Counted from the stretch's first letter, positions 1 through 8,017 are shown. The stretch: 30,412 nt of DNA from Candidatus Segatella papionis (GCA_002297965.1 DBLF01000081.1:1-30412); one strand, 5' to 3'. The notes: a model not told the origin generated them from the letters alone. Numbers and translations: made by a program.

Positions 1-1
1 C

Positions 2-901
2 ATGTGCTCTTCTTACGACAACATGCATGCCTCTTGGAGTAGTACCCACGAGGAGACTTGGGACGTGGTGAAGCACAACGATTTCGTGGGCGGACAGTTC
101 ATCTGGACAGGCTTCGATTATATCGGTGAGCCAACTCCATACGCTTATCCAGCCCGCAGCAGTTATTTCGGCATCATCGACCTCGCTGGTCTGCCTAAGG
201 ATAGCTACTACATGTATCAGAGCGAGTGGACGCAGAAGGATGTGCTCCACCTCTTCCCTCACTGGAACTGGTTGCCTGGTCAGCAGATAGATATGTGGTG
301 CTATTACAACCATGCCGATGAGGTGGAATTGTTTGTCAATGGCAAGAGCCAGGGCGTTCGCAAGAAGAAGGAATATGTGCCAGCGGCTCAGAAGGCTGAG
401 GATGGCAAGACCATCAATGTAGGCGATGCCTACAATAAGAGCACAGAGTACCACGTGATGTGGCGAGTAAACTTTGAGCCAGGCGAAGTGAAGGTCATCG
501 CTCGCAAGGACAGCAAGAAGGTGGGCGAACAAGTCATCAAGACCGCTGGTGCTCCCGACCATATCGTCTTGAAGAAGACCTATCAGGGCAACTTGGCTTA
601 CGGCAAAGGCGAGCCTACTACCTTCGTGGAGGTGGATGTCGTGGATAAGCACGGCAACCTCTGTCCTAATGCCGACAACCAAATTTTCTTCTCTGTTGAG
701 AAGGGGAGTGGCAAGAAGTGTCCTGTGGGCGAATCGAAACCTGTGATTCTCGGTACCGACAATGGTTGCCAAACTTCCTTGGAGCGTTTCACCGACCCAC
801 AGCGCAAGGCTTTCTTTGGCAAATGCGTCGTGGTGTTGAAAGGCAAGGGCATCTTGAAGGCGCAAGCTGTGGATTTGCAAGAAGCTTCTATAGAGCTATA
901 A
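2..901 (+). CDS. GH2 beta-galactosidase, C-terminal part (5' truncated by window edge)
   Basis: Only the last 299 or so residues are present; the gene enters from the left edge, so the first ATG is not the real start. The visible part begins in the GH2 TIM barrel (CSSYDN, THEETWD, FIWTGFDYIGEPTPY, FGIIDLAGLPKDSYY, typical of Bacteroidales enzymes just after the catalytic nucleophile). From about residue 80 to 180 follows a DUF4982-like beta-sandwich (HWNWLPGQ, ELFVNGKSQG, FEPGEVKVIARK), and from about 185 to the end a second Ig-like domain (VEVDVVDKHGNLCPNADN, LGTDNG), as in GH2 C-terminal domain 5. Members hydrolyse terminal beta-galactosides, usually in the periplasm, during glycan use. The signal peptide and most catalytic residues lie outside the window. 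No clear terminator follows; the next gene has its own promoter. Confidence 0.9.
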   Translation: MCSSYDNMHASWSSTHEETWDVVKHNDFVGGQFIWTGFDYIGEPTPYAYPARSSYFGIIDLAGLPKDSYYMYQSEWTQKDVLHLFPHWNWLPGQQIDMWCYYNHADEVELFVNGKSQGVRKKKEYVPAAQKAEDGKTINVGDAYNKSTEYHVMWRVNFEPGEVKVIARKDSKKVGEQVIKTAGAPDHIVLKKTYQGNLAYGKGEPTTFVEVDVVDKHGNLCPNADNQIFFSVEKGSGKKCPVGESKPVILGTDNGCQTSLERFTDPQRKAFFGKCVVVLKGKGILKAQAVDLQEASIEL

Positions 902-997
902 AAGAAAGTATGGATAGTTGGTAAAACAGTGGGAAGAAACTTTATTTTATCAAGGAATAAAAAATCATAAAAATTCGTTTATCTCATTTGTTTTTAC

Positions 998-1005
998 TAT
1001 CTTTG
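998..1005 (+). promoter_or_regulatory. Bacteroidota -7 box for the GNAT gene
   Basis: TATCTTTG matches the TAnnTTTG -7 element. No good TTTG -33 box lies at the usual 19-21 nt spacing. It predicts transcription starting near 1009, which rules out the in-frame TTG at 988 as the start codon of the next gene. Confidence 0.6.
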
Positions 1006-1065
1006 CAAGCGGAATTGGCTTCGGGCTGGTTCCGCTTGATTGTTTCAATGAAAATAACTAAACAA

Positions 1066-1647
1066 ATGAAGATACATATCGAACAAGCCACGCCTGATAA
1101 GGCTTCCCATATAGCATCGCTCATCATGGAAGCGATGACTCCTAGCTGTTGTCAAAATTTTGCTGGTCCTCGACATACATTGGTGGATTTCCATCAGATG
1201 ATGGAGAGACTGGTAAGGATGGAAGACAGCCAATATAGTTTCCGAAATACATTGGTGGCTACGAATAGCGAGGGCATTGTAATGGGCATACTTGTGGCAT
1301 ACGACGGAGGAAAGCTGAAAGAACTGAGGCAGCGTTTTATACAGGAGGCCATCGTGAGTTTTGGTATAGATTACTCGGGTATGGACTCAGAGACGGAAGA
1401 GGGTGAATTCTATATTGACAGCCTCGCTGTATCGAGCAGTTTCCGAGGAAAAGGCATTGCTACACAGTTGTTGAAAGCGGCCATCGTGAAGGCTGCGGAA
1501 CTGGGCATACCTAAGGTGGGACTGCTAGTGGACAAAAGTAATCCAAAGGCGGAGCGACTCTATGCCCATGTGGGATTCGAATTTGTAAACAATGCTGTGT
1601 GGGGAGGACACGCCATGAAGCATCTACAGATTAAGTCTTCTTATTGA
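1066..1647 (+). CDS. GNAT family N-acetyltransferase
   Basis: The product is about 193 residues, with the GNAT acetyl-CoA motif A: a beta strand FYIDSLAVSSSF followed by the pyrophosphate loop RGKGIAT and helix QLLKAAIVKAAE, then GLLVDKSNPKAERLYAHVGF, the usual motif B with the Y and GF positions. The family transfers an acetyl group from acetyl-CoA to an amine; the substrate cannot be read from the sequence. I chose the ATG at 1066 because an A-rich stretch precedes it and the fold begins with MKIHIEQA; the ATG at 1048 is the alternative. The open frame continues back to 988 but starts there with TTG inside the promoter. It appears to be a single-gene transcript between its promoter at 998 and the terminator at 1710. 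Confidence 0.85.
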   Translation: MKIHIEQATPDKASHIASLIMEAMTPSCCQNFAGPRHTLVDFHQMMERLVRMEDSQYSFRNTLVATNSEGIVMGILVAYDGGKLKELRQRFIQEAIVSFGIDYSGMDSETEEGEFYIDSLAVSSSFRGKGIATQLLKAAIVKAAELGIPKVGLLVDKSNPKAERLYAHVGFEFVNNAVWGGHAMKHLQIKSSY

Positions 1648-1709
1648 TAATGATGCAAAATATACGCTTGATATTTATGCAATGCTATTTAATCGTTTGA
1701 TATTTATAC

Positions 1710-1747
1710 AAAAGCCCGGAATCGCATCACTGCGGCTCCGGGCTTTT
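1710..1747. terminator. Bidirectional rho-independent terminator
   Basis: A perfect 11-bp inverted repeat, AAAAGCCCGGA against TCCGGGCTTTT (1710-1720 and 1737-1747), has a GC-rich core and T runs on both strands. It can end the GNAT transcript from the left and the symporter operon (or a short RNA from 1870) from the right. The rest of the 344-nt gap 1648-1991 is AT-rich, with one minus-strand -7-like box and no convincing gene. Confidence 0.9.
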
Positions 1748-1862
1748 ATTATTAAATCAACAAAAACTAATAAAATATCATTAAACCTATGTTCTCTCTT
1801 ATGAATTGCATGCTTTGTATTAGCACTGCTGCTATATGAATCTTTATTTCTGAATTGCAATG

Positions 1863-1870
1863 CAAAGATA
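1863..1870 (-). promoter_or_regulatory. Possible -7 box in the symporter 3' region
   Basis: On the minus strand the sequence reads TATCTTTG, a match to TAnnTTTG in the same GTAGTATCTTTGCA context as the promoter at 4723. No TTTG -33 box is visible at 19-21 nt. It would give a transcript of about 150 nt ending at the terminator 1747-1710. It may be chance in AT-rich DNA. Confidence 0.3.
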
Positions 1871-1991
1871 CTACTTTTTGGCTGATATTCTACTATTTTT
1901 TTGCGTAATTTCTTCTTTTTCGTTGAGCAATCGTTTGCATAATAGTGCTCGTTCTAATGCGTCGGAAATGTAGAGAATTATTATCTAATCT

Positions 1992-3380
1992 TTAGTTCTG
2001 TTCTAGTTCTTCTATCTCGTTCTCCTCCATATCTCTATCGAGGCGACCACGCCAAAGGTACTTGCGGGTCTCGTGCACGATGATGCCACTGAGGCAGAGC
2101 AGTGAAACAAGGTTAGGAATTGCCATCAAAGCGTTCATGCAGTCGGCGATGTTCCATACCAAACCGAGGCTGATGACACTGCCCGCGAAGATGCTCACTA
2201 TGTAGAGTATGCGGTAGCAGATCATCCAGTTCTTACCCTTGAGGTATTCCACGCAACGTTCGCCATAATAGCTCCATCCCAAGGTGGTGCTGAATGCGAA
2301 GGTGGCAAGTCCGAAGGTGAGTAGCGGGGCACCGATATATGGTATCTTGCTGAAGGCCTGCTTTGTGAGAGCGGCTCCGTCATGATAGTCGATGTCAGGA
2401 TAGGCGATGATGCTGGAGGTGATGACAAGACCTGTGAGTGCACAGATGATGACTGTATCCCAAAAGGTGCCAGTGGAAGATACCAAAGCCTGACGTACAG
2501 GGTTACGAGTCTGCGCGGCTGCGGCTACAATAGGCGCAGAACCCAAACCCGACTCATTGGAGAAAAGACCACGAGCGATACCGTAGCGGGCTGCCATCAT
2601 TAGCGTGCTACCAGCAAAGCCGCCACCTGCCGCCTTGGTGGTAAAGGCTGATTCTAAGATCACCTTGATGGCTGGCATCAAGTAGGCATGGTTGACAATG
2701 AGAATGTAAATGCAGCCCAGAACATAAAAGAGAGCCATAAATGGGACGAGCATACCACATACCTTGGAGATAGCTTTTACGCCACCGAGTATGACAGCTG
2801 CTCCCAAAGCTGTGACGACGGCTCCCGTAATGAATGGGGATATACCGTATTGATTCTCCACAAGGGTAGAGATGGCATTGGCCTGTACGGTGCTACCGAT
2901 GCCGAAGGAGGCAAGAGCGGCAAAGATGGCAAAGAGGATGGCTAGCCATTTCCAACCCAATCCCTTTTCCAGTGCATACATCGGACCGCCAAGCATTCTT
3001 CCTCGCTTAGTCTTGACACGATATTTTACGGCAAGCAAACCTTCGGCATACTTGGTGGAGATACCAAACACACCCGTGAGCCAGCACCAAAGCACGGCAC
3101 CAGGACCGCCAAGGGCTATAGCTGTTGCCACACCGATAATATTACCTGTACCAATGGTGGCGGCGAGGGCTGTGGCCAAGGCTCCAAACTGTGATACGTC
3201 GCCAGTGGCATCCTTGTCTTTCTTCACCGACAACTTGATGGCCTTGAATATCTTGCGCTGTGGAAAGCGTAAGCGAATGGTTAGGAAGATGTGGGTTCCC
3301 AACAAGAGAATTATCATTGGCCATCCCCAAAGGAATGAGCTAAAAGCTGTGAAAAAATCGTTGATTGCATCCATCGTCAT
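1992..3380 (-). CDS. Sodium:alanine/amino-acid symporter, AgcS family
   Basis: A 462-residue integral membrane protein, a normal length for the alanine-or-glycine:cation symporter family. Family motifs are visible: LAATIGTGNIIGVATAI, GGPGAVLWCW, GGPMYALEKGLG, RGLFSNESGLGSAPI and TLGWSYYGE. It has about ten hydrophobic segments and an acidic C-terminal tail (MEENEIEELEQ). Members import alanine, glycine or glutamine with sodium across the inner membrane; the exact substrate is not readable. The ATG at 3380 gives the first hydrophobic helix directly; a second in-frame ATG at 3374 is also possible. It follows the DUF4230 gene by 29 nt on the same strand, so it is probably the last gene of an operon driven from about 4730. 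Confidence 0.93.
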   Translation of the reverse strand: MTMDAINDFFTAFSSFLWGWPMIILLLGTHIFLTIRLRFPQRKIFKAIKLSVKKDKDATGDVSQFGALATALAATIGTGNIIGVATAIALGGPGAVLWCWLTGVFGISTKYAEGLLAVKYRVKTKRGRMLGGPMYALEKGLGWKWLAILFAIFAALASFGIGSTVQANAISTLVENQYGISPFITGAVVTALGAAVILGGVKAISKVCGMLVPFMALFYVLGCIYILIVNHAYLMPAIKVILESAFTTKAAGGGFAGSTLMMAARYGIARGLFSNESGLGSAPIVAAAAQTRNPVRQALVSSTGTFWDTVIICALTGLVITSSIIAYPDIDYHDGAALTKQAFSKIPYIGAPLLTFGLATFAFSTTLGWSYYGERCVEYLKGKNWMICYRILYIVSIFAGSVISLGLVWNIADCMNALMAIPNLVSLLCLSGIIVHETRKYLWRGRLDRDMEENEIEELEQN

Positions 3381-3409
3381 CTCGTGTATTATTTATTGTT
3401 TATAATTTG

Positions 3410-3988
3410 TTATTTCTCAAATTCTACCTTGACATTCGGAAACCCCATTGTCTTGAGCATCTCTCTGAATTGCTGCTTGGCATTTCGTTCTGCCGCTTGA
3501 ATATTTTGGGGAGTAAGGCAGCGCTTTTTCATCAAGGCGTAGGCTCGGTCGTACATTGCCTGACGATCTCCACCCGTCCATTTGCCTTCTTCGAAGAAAC
3601 TTTTGGTCTTTGCCTCATCGATGAAGTTATTGTCGAGTAACTTTATGGGAGGTAATGTGCAAATGATGGAGTCGTTATCGACATCGGTCTCTATCCAACC
3701 TTCCTTGGCATCTTTCATGTCTATACCTAACCTGAGCGTACCATAATAAATGCGTACCAGCTGGTCATCGCCAAAGAACCCATGCCTAACGGTATCAACC
3801 AGTTCTTCGTCGCTGATGGCAAGAAACTCCCATTGTCCTATTGCTTCGATGCTTTCTATCTGGGTTGGTGAGATAGTGGTCTTTTCAGCCGTGATGATAC
3901 TCGCTGTATTGTCCTTGTTAAGCCAATAGAGTGCTCCACCTATTATTATAAGGAGGAGTATGGTCAATGAAATCGTAAATTTCTTCAT
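3410..3988 (-). CDS. DUF4230 family membrane-anchored protein
   Basis: A 192-residue protein with a single N-terminal hydrophobic segment (residues about 4-23, ISLTILLLIIIGGALYWL) and an exported soluble domain. It looks like DUF4230, a common Bacteroidota family of unknown role: IESIEAIGQWEFLAISDEE, then a YYGTLRLGIDM strand, IICTLPPIKLLDNNFIDE and a C-terminal helix ending MLKTMGFPNVKVEFE. It lies 16 nt downstream of a second DUF4230 protein and 29 nt upstream of the symporter, so the three are probably one transcript. No catalytic residues are evident. The family call is by recalled resemblance; function is unknown. Confidence 0.75.
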   Translation of the reverse strand: MKKFTISLTILLLIIIGGALYWLNKDNTASIITAEKTTISPTQIESIEAIGQWEFLAISDEELVDTVRHGFFGDDQLVRIYYGTLRLGIDMKDAKEGWIETDVDNDSIICTLPPIKLLDNNFIDEAKTKSFFEEGKWTGGDRQAMYDRAYALMKKRCLTPQNIQAAERNAKQQFREMLKTMGFPNVKVEFEK

Positions 3989-4004
3989 GTCTTAATCCTC
4001 CTTG

Positions 4005-4700
4005 TTACTTGTTATTTGTAGGGCTTGTTTTCTGTTCTATGGTTAAGCTATTGAGGAAGTTCTTGATGTCGTCGAATGTGAACTTCTTGCGGAAGCTTAT
4101 CTTGATGTTCTCTTCCTTGAATCCCATGTTCTTAAGCATAGGGATGATGGTGTTTGCTGCACTCAGGCGAGCTTGTTCCACTAGGTTAAGATTGGGAATG
4201 TCGCGAATGATGCTTTGTCTGCCTTGTTGTTCTAGTTGGGCAAGCTCAGCGTCCGTGAAATTACTGCGAGTGATTGAAATGTATTGTTTCACTTCCTTAT
4301 GGTCTATCTTGCTGCTGGTGAGTATCATCTTGGGGTCTGGCAAAATGATTTCTATCTTGTTTCCCTTGCGTGATATGTTCTTGGCAGAGAACCCCTGGAA
4401 ATCGATGTATGCTTTGACGGTGGCATTCATCGGGATGGCTACCTTGCGGTTTGAGCCAGGAACATGGATATTGAATTCTTTCTTAAGGAAAGAGCCTTTC
4501 AAGTTCAATTGGTCATCATGAGTGATGATTTTATGAACATGGGCTTCTGCTGTATAAAGGCGACTGCATTTCTGGATCAGCATCACCATCACAGGAAGCG
4601 TGTCGATGACACTGGTCTTTTCGTTTTTCGTTTGCTGGTGAGAGCAAGATGAAAAGGCTAGAATTGTTGCAGATAATATGATAAATAAACCCTTTTTCAT
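4005..4700 (-). CDS. DUF4230 family lipoprotein
   Basis: A 231-residue protein with a lipoprotein signal (MKKGLFIILSATILAFSSC, lipobox FSSC), so probably membrane-attached. The mature part has the same layout as its downstream neighbour: an early helix with residues of the AEAHVHKIITHDDQ type, a strand repeat (VPMNATVKAYIDFQGFSA in outline), KIEIILPDPKMILTSSKIDH matching TLPPIKLLDNNFID in the neighbour, and a C-terminal NTIIPMLKNMGFKEENIKISF matching QFREMLKTMGFPNVKVEF. The two are therefore likely tandem paralogues. It is the first gene of the operon, and its promoter gives a leader of about 20 nt. Function unknown. Confidence 0.75.
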   Translation of the reverse strand: MKKGLFIILSATILAFSSCSHQQTKNEKTSVIDTLPVMVMLIQKCSRLYTAEAHVHKIITHDDQLNLKGSFLKKEFNIHVPGSNRKVAIPMNATVKAYIDFQGFSAKNISRKGNKIEIILPDPKMILTSSKIDHKEVKQYISITRSNFTDAELAQLEQQGRQSIIRDIPNLNLVEQARLSAANTIIPMLKNMGFKEENIKISFRKKFTFDDIKNFLNSLTIEQKTSPTNNK

Positions 4701-4722
4701 ACAAAATGTTTGAATTTTGCTG

Positions 4723-4754
4723 CAAAGATACTACATTTTGTTTGAAAAACCAAA
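4723..4754 (-). promoter_or_regulatory. Promoter of the DUF4230-DUF4230-symporter operon
   Basis: On the minus strand TTTG (4754-4751) is followed after exactly 20 nt by TATCTTTG (4730-4723), a textbook Bacteroidota -33/-7 pair. Transcription should start near 4719, about 20 nt before the ATG at 4700. Confidence 0.85.
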
Positions 4755-4827
4755 CCAGCGGCTTGTTTTTGTATAAAAATGATGCTTTTTTATGAAATGG
4801 TGACGGAATTAGTAGCTTGGACAACGT

Positions 4828-4867
4828 AAAAAGCCCTTGAAGTTATCTTTTGCTTCAAGGGCTTTTT
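4828..4867. terminator. Rho-independent terminator
   Basis: AAAAAGCCCTTGAAG (4828-4842) pairs with CTTCAAGGGCTTTTT (4853-4867), a 15-bp perfect stem. It lies 87 nt after the stop of the 126-residue minus-strand gene and just before the next operon's promoter, so it ends the ribH transcript. The flanking A and T runs make it usable in both directions. Confidence 0.9.
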
Positions 4868-4953
4868 CTTCGAGTTTCTTTCTTTTTGAATGAAAGAAAA
4901 TTATGTTTCTTTCTCTATGAAAAAATGTATTTCTTACAGAATGATAGAAAAAA

Positions 4954-5334
4954 TTATTTCATAAGTCTTCTGTAATCTTTGTCGAATGCCTGAGGATGGC
5001 GACCGATGAAAAGGACATTGAGGAGGCAATTGGCAGCCAACTCCACATCGTTGAGGTCTGCACCTTTTCCTTTCTTCACTTCTTTGCCAAGGCATACGTC
5101 CCACGTGCTCTGAAAGCAGCTGTCATTGGCTCCCACAAACATATTGTTGGAGTTGGGGTCTTCCATCAACTCGAATCGGATTACCTTCTTGGAGCTGATA
5201 GGCTGGATGTCGCAAAGCATATTGAATGCTTTTTCGAAGACATCACGATGCAACTGAGCGTTGGGGAACATCTCGTTGACTGTAGGAAAAATCTCCTCAA
5301 ACTCGAACGACTGCAATAACTGATAGAGTTTCAT
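4954..5334 (-). CDS. Small conserved hypothetical protein (possibly DUF6557)
   Basis: A 126-residue soluble protein with no signal peptide or membrane segment. It begins MKLYQLLQSFEFEEIFPTV, which together with the later DVCLGKEVKKG and CLLNVLFIGRHPQAF resembles small Bacteroidales proteins I recall as DUF6557, but this match is from memory and weak. The N-terminal half is helical and acidic. It follows ribH by 73 nt on the same strand and is followed by the terminator at 4867-4828, so it is probably the last gene of the TPR-ribH transcript. I see no catalytic motif and assign no function. Confidence 0.6.
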   Translation of the reverse strand: MKLYQLLQSFEFEEIFPTVNEMFPNAQLHRDVFEKAFNMLCDIQPISSKKVIRFELMEDPNSNNMFVGANDSCFQSTWDVCLGKEVKKGKGADLNDVELAANCLLNVLFIGRHPQAFDKDYRRLMK

Positions 5335-5407
5335 ATATACACCTTAAATTATATAATAGAACTTCTTAATTGTAAATTAGGACTTCTGTTTTATTTACAA
5401 GTGCTTT

Positions 5408-5884
5408 TTAGAATTTAGCCATCTTGATGGCATCGATGGCGCATTCGTCTCCCTTGTTTCCCAACTTGCCACCGCTGCGATCCTTGGCCTGCTGAAGGTC
5501 GTTGGTGGTGAGAAGACCGTAAATAACGGGAATCTCTTGTGTGGCATTGAGGCGAGCGATACCATAGGTAACACCTTGGCAGATATAGTCGAAGTGAGGA
5601 GTCTCGCCACGAATTACACTACCCAAGATGATGACGGCATCATAACCGCCATTGAGTACCATCTGATGGGCACCATAGATAAGCTCGAAGCTTCCTGGTA
5701 CTGTCTTTACATGGATGTTCTCTGTCAATGCACCATGTTTCTCTAAAGTCTTGACCGCTCCATCGAGTAGTGCGCCAGTTATCTCAGGGTTCCACTCTGC
5801 CACAACGATGCCAAAGCACATATTGCTAGCGTCTGGTACCTGGGAGAAGTCGTATTCTGATAAATTATGAAGTGCTGTTGCCAT
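5408..5884 (-). CDS. ribH: 6,7-dimethyl-8-ribityllumazine synthase
   Basis: A 158-residue protein of the usual ribH length. It catalyses the penultimate riboflavin step, condensing 5-amino-6-ribitylamino-uracil with 3,4-dihydroxy-2-butanone 4-phosphate in the cytoplasm. Visible family features are the substrate-binding WN pair at 31-32, TVPGSFEL at 61-68, ILGSVIRGETPHFDY at 86-100 with the catalytic His97, VIYGLLTTND at 120-129 and the phosphate-binding region around AKDRSGGK. The ATG at 5884 is followed by a short N-terminal extension typical of Bacteroidales. It lies 46 nt downstream of the TPR gene and is probably co-transcribed. No FMN riboswitch is seen upstream, which fits its internal operon position. 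Confidence 0.97.
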   Translation of the reverse strand: MATALHNLSEYDFSQVPDASNMCFGIVVAEWNPEITGALLDGAVKTLEKHGALTENIHVKTVPGSFELIYGAHQMVLNGGYDAVIILGSVIRGETPHFDYICQGVTYGIARLNATQEIPVIYGLLTTNDLQQAKDRSGGKLGNKGDECAIDAIKMAKF

Positions 5885-5930
5885 AATTGCTTCTTCCTTT
5901 CTTTTAAATATCTTTGTTATGAATCAGATA

Positions 5931-6626
5931 TTAGTTAGAGGCACGCTCGATGTACTTGTCAATCTCAGAGCTCTGAACGAGCATAGAGTTGATGTACTTC
6001 TTTTTGACATCTTGATAGATGCTCAAAGCGTCAGCCTTCTTACCCTGACTTTCCAAAATCTCACCTGCTTTGATGAGAAATGTAGGAGAAAGCGAGTTGT
6101 TAGTGTCATCCTCTGCCTTGTCATCTGCCATAGAAGCAGCCTTCTTGAAAGCATCTACAGCCTGATCGAGCTTGTTGAGGTGAGCGTAAGCATCACCGAG
6201 AGCAGCTTCTGCTGCAGGGCTTATCATCTGGTCGCCCTTAGAAGAGAAAGCATCCAAACTCTTTTCGGCTTCTGTCCATTTGCCGAGGTTGGCATAGCAA
6301 AGTCCTGCGTAGAGATTGGCGAGATTTCCAGCCTTTGTGCTGCTATATTCGTCTGCAATCTTAGCGAAGCCTACGTAGCCAGCACCGTCACCATTGAGTG
6401 CCTGTTCGTACATCTCGTTTTGGAAGTAGGTCTGTCCCTTGCCCAGCATCGTGCTAGCCTTGTCCTCGCGTGGACCTGCTATCTGAGAAATGTAACCGAA
6501 CACACCTGCGATGATAACGATGACTGCTACCACTGCGATAATAATTGCCTTCTTGTATTTCATAAAGAAGGCTTCACTCATGTTGAGGCTCTCGATTTCC
6601 TGAGCCTGTACTTTGTTGTTTGCCAT
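5931..6626 (-). CDS. Membrane-anchored tetratricopeptide-repeat protein (YfgM-like)
   Basis: A 231-residue protein with a cytoplasmic N-terminus, one transmembrane segment (about residues 28-48, IIIAVVAVIVIIAGVFGYI) and an exported helical-repeat domain. TPR-type helices are visible at about 100-180 (NLANLYAGLCYANLGKWTEA, AALGDAYAHLNKLDQAVDAF, FLIKAGEILESQGKKADALS). The layout resembles YfgM/TPR_21 proteins, which assist folding at the inner membrane. That comparison is by architecture only. It heads the operon with ribH, starting 207 nt from recF, from which it is divergent. Confidence 0.85.
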   Translation of the reverse strand: MANNKVQAQEIESLNMSEAFFMKYKKAIIIAVVAVIVIIAGVFGYISQIAGPREDKASTMLGKGQTYFQNEMYEQALNGDGAGYVGFAKIADEYSSTKAGNLANLYAGLCYANLGKWTEAEKSLDAFSSKGDQMISPAAEAALGDAYAHLNKLDQAVDAFKKAASMADDKAEDDTNNSLSPTFLIKAGEILESQGKKADALSIYQDVKKKYINSMLVQSSEIDKYIERASN

Positions 6627-6729
6627 TTTTATTTTTTGTTTTTATTATTCCTCTTTTTTGTTCTTGTCTTTTTAATTATTCTTCTCTGCTTTGTTGGCAA
6701 AAGCTTAGGCTTTGCCACAGTTTAGGTTG

Positions 6730-6737
6730 CAAATTTA
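6730..6737 (-). promoter_or_regulatory. -7 box for the TPR-ribH operon
   Basis: The minus strand reads TAAATTTG, matching TAnnTTTG. A near -33 element TTTC lies about 20 nt further upstream (6761-6758). The predicted leader is about 100 nt. It is back-to-back with the recF promoter. Confidence 0.6.
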
Positions 6738-6800
6738 CTGATTTTTATTCAGATATTGAAATTTCTAGCCCACTTTTTTCGTTTTTTGGTCTTTTTCTGC

Positions 6801-6808
6801 TAACTTTG
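6801..6808 (+). promoter_or_regulatory. -7 box for recF
   Basis: TAACTTTG matches the Bacteroidota -7 element and lies 24 nt before the chosen recF ATG. The -33 region is a run of T with no exact TTTG at the standard spacing. It shows that the longer open frame reaching back to 6620 is not used. Confidence 0.65.
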
Positions 6809-6832
6809 CAGTCAATAAGCAGAAAAGAGTCT

Positions 6833-7933
6833 ATGATTTTAAAGAATATATCCATCATTAACTATAAAAACATCAAGAGCGCCAACCTAGAGTTGTCGTC
6901 CAATATTAATTGTCTTATCGGTCAGAACGGTATGGGTAAGACCAACTTTCTTGATGCCATTTACTATCTCTCCTTCTGCAGGAGTGCGAACAATCCCATT
7001 GATTCACAAATCATCACCCATGATGAGTCTTTCTTTATGCTCGAAGGCAATTATGTGAACGACAATGGGGATATGGAGAACATCTATTGTGGGATGAAGC
7101 GTGGAACAAAGAAACACTTCAAGCGCAACAAGAAAGAGTATAAGCGCCTATCACAGCATATCGGACTCATCCCATTGATATATGTCTCGCCTTCGGATGT
7201 CTCGCTCATCGAAGGAGGAAGTGAAGAGCGTAGAAAATTAATGGATGTGGTCATCTCGCAATATGATAACACTTATATCGAGACTTTATCTAATTATAAT
7301 AAAGCTTTGCAGCAGCGTAATGCTCTCTTGAAAATGGAAGCAGAGCCTGATGCGATGCTTATGGAACTATGGGAGCAGCAGATGGCTCTGAATGGAGAAC
7401 AACTCTATGCCAAGCGCCAAGCTTTCGTGAATGAATTAGTTCCTATTTTCCAGCAGATTTACCAACATGTTTCTGGAGACAAGGAACATGTGGGCTTACG
7501 CTATGTGTCCCATTGTCAAAGAGGTCCGTTACTTGATGTGATACAGCGAGATAGGTTCAAGGATAGGGCTGTGGGATATTCGCTGCATGGCGTGCATCGT
7601 GATGACTTGGAGTTTACGATTGGCGATTATCAGATGAAGCGGGAAGGAAGCCAAGGACAGAACAAGAGTTTTGTCATAGCCTTGAAACTCGCCCAGTTTA
7701 GTTTTTTAAAGCGCACTTGCTCGAACACTACTCCCTTGCTCTTGTTGGATGATATTTTCGATAAATTGGATGCACAGCGTGTGGAGTCTATCGTGCAACT
7801 GGTGTCGAGCGATAACTTCGGTCAAATCTTCATCACGGATACCAATCGTGACCATCTGGATCAAATACTTCATCGTCTGAATGGCGATTATAAGATTTTC
7901 TTGGTCGAGCAGGGTGAAATTCGAAATTGTTAG
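6833..7933 (+). CDS. recF: DNA replication/repair protein RecF
   Basis: A 366-residue SMC-like ABC ATPase that loads RecA at gaps in single-stranded DNA via RecFOR. Visible motifs: N-terminal ILKNISIINYKNI, Walker A GQNGMGKTN at about 29-37, the RecF-typical YVSPSDVSLIEGGSEERRK, the signature region GSQGQNKSFVIALKLAQ, and Walker B LLLLDDIFDKLD followed by the D-loop. The frame is open upstream to 6620, but that stretch is hydrophobic and overlaps the promoter; the ATG at 6833 gives the conserved family start. It is a solitary plus-strand gene between divergent and convergent neighbours. No terminator follows directly; the nearest is 168 nt away. Confidence 0.96.
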   Translation: MILKNISIINYKNIKSANLELSSNINCLIGQNGMGKTNFLDAIYYLSFCRSANNPIDSQIITHDESFFMLEGNYVNDNGDMENIYCGMKRGTKKHFKRNKKEYKRLSQHIGLIPLIYVSPSDVSLIEGGSEERRKLMDVVISQYDNTYIETLSNYNKALQQRNALLKMEAEPDAMLMELWEQQMALNGEQLYAKRQAFVNELVPIFQQIYQHVSGDKEHVGLRYVSHCQRGPLLDVIQRDRFKDRAVGYSLHGVHRDDLEFTIGDYQMKREGSQGQNKSFVIALKLAQFSFLKRTCSNTTPLLLLDDIFDKLDAQRVESIVQLVSSDNFGQIFITDTNRDHLDQILHRLNGDYKIFLVEQGEIRNC

Positions 7934-7982
7934 AATTGTTTTCGTGTTAACAAAAGCAAAAAATAACTTTTGGGGGATTCTC

Positions 7983-8013
7983 GGTTAAACCTTTTATGTT
8001 TTCGGGAGTCTAA
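7983..8013 (+). promoter_or_regulatory. Candidate ECF-sigma-type promoter
   Basis: GGTTAAACC (7983-7991) and GTCTAA (8008-8013), 16 nt apart, match the general form of ECF sigma promoters (AAC-containing -35, GTC/TCTAA -10) and not the TAnnTTTG housekeeping form used elsewhere here. No ECF sigma gene or any other open frame follows; the next element is a terminator at 8101. The assignment is by pattern and by analogy with sigma-E-type promoters. Confidence 0.5.
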
Positions 8014-8017
8014 TTAA

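Noticed and set aside
1675..1860. 61-codon minus-strand open frame
   Set aside because: It begins with TTG at the predicted transcript start, runs through the terminator and has no protein-like pattern.
4531..4824. 97-codon minus-strand open frame over the DUF4230 promoter
   Set aside because: It covers the promoter and the lipoprotein signal in another frame, with no independent start signal or motif.
5919..6725. 268-codon plus-strand open frame opposite the TPR gene
   Set aside because: It mirrors the TPR gene and its leader, has no promoter and no recognisable domain.
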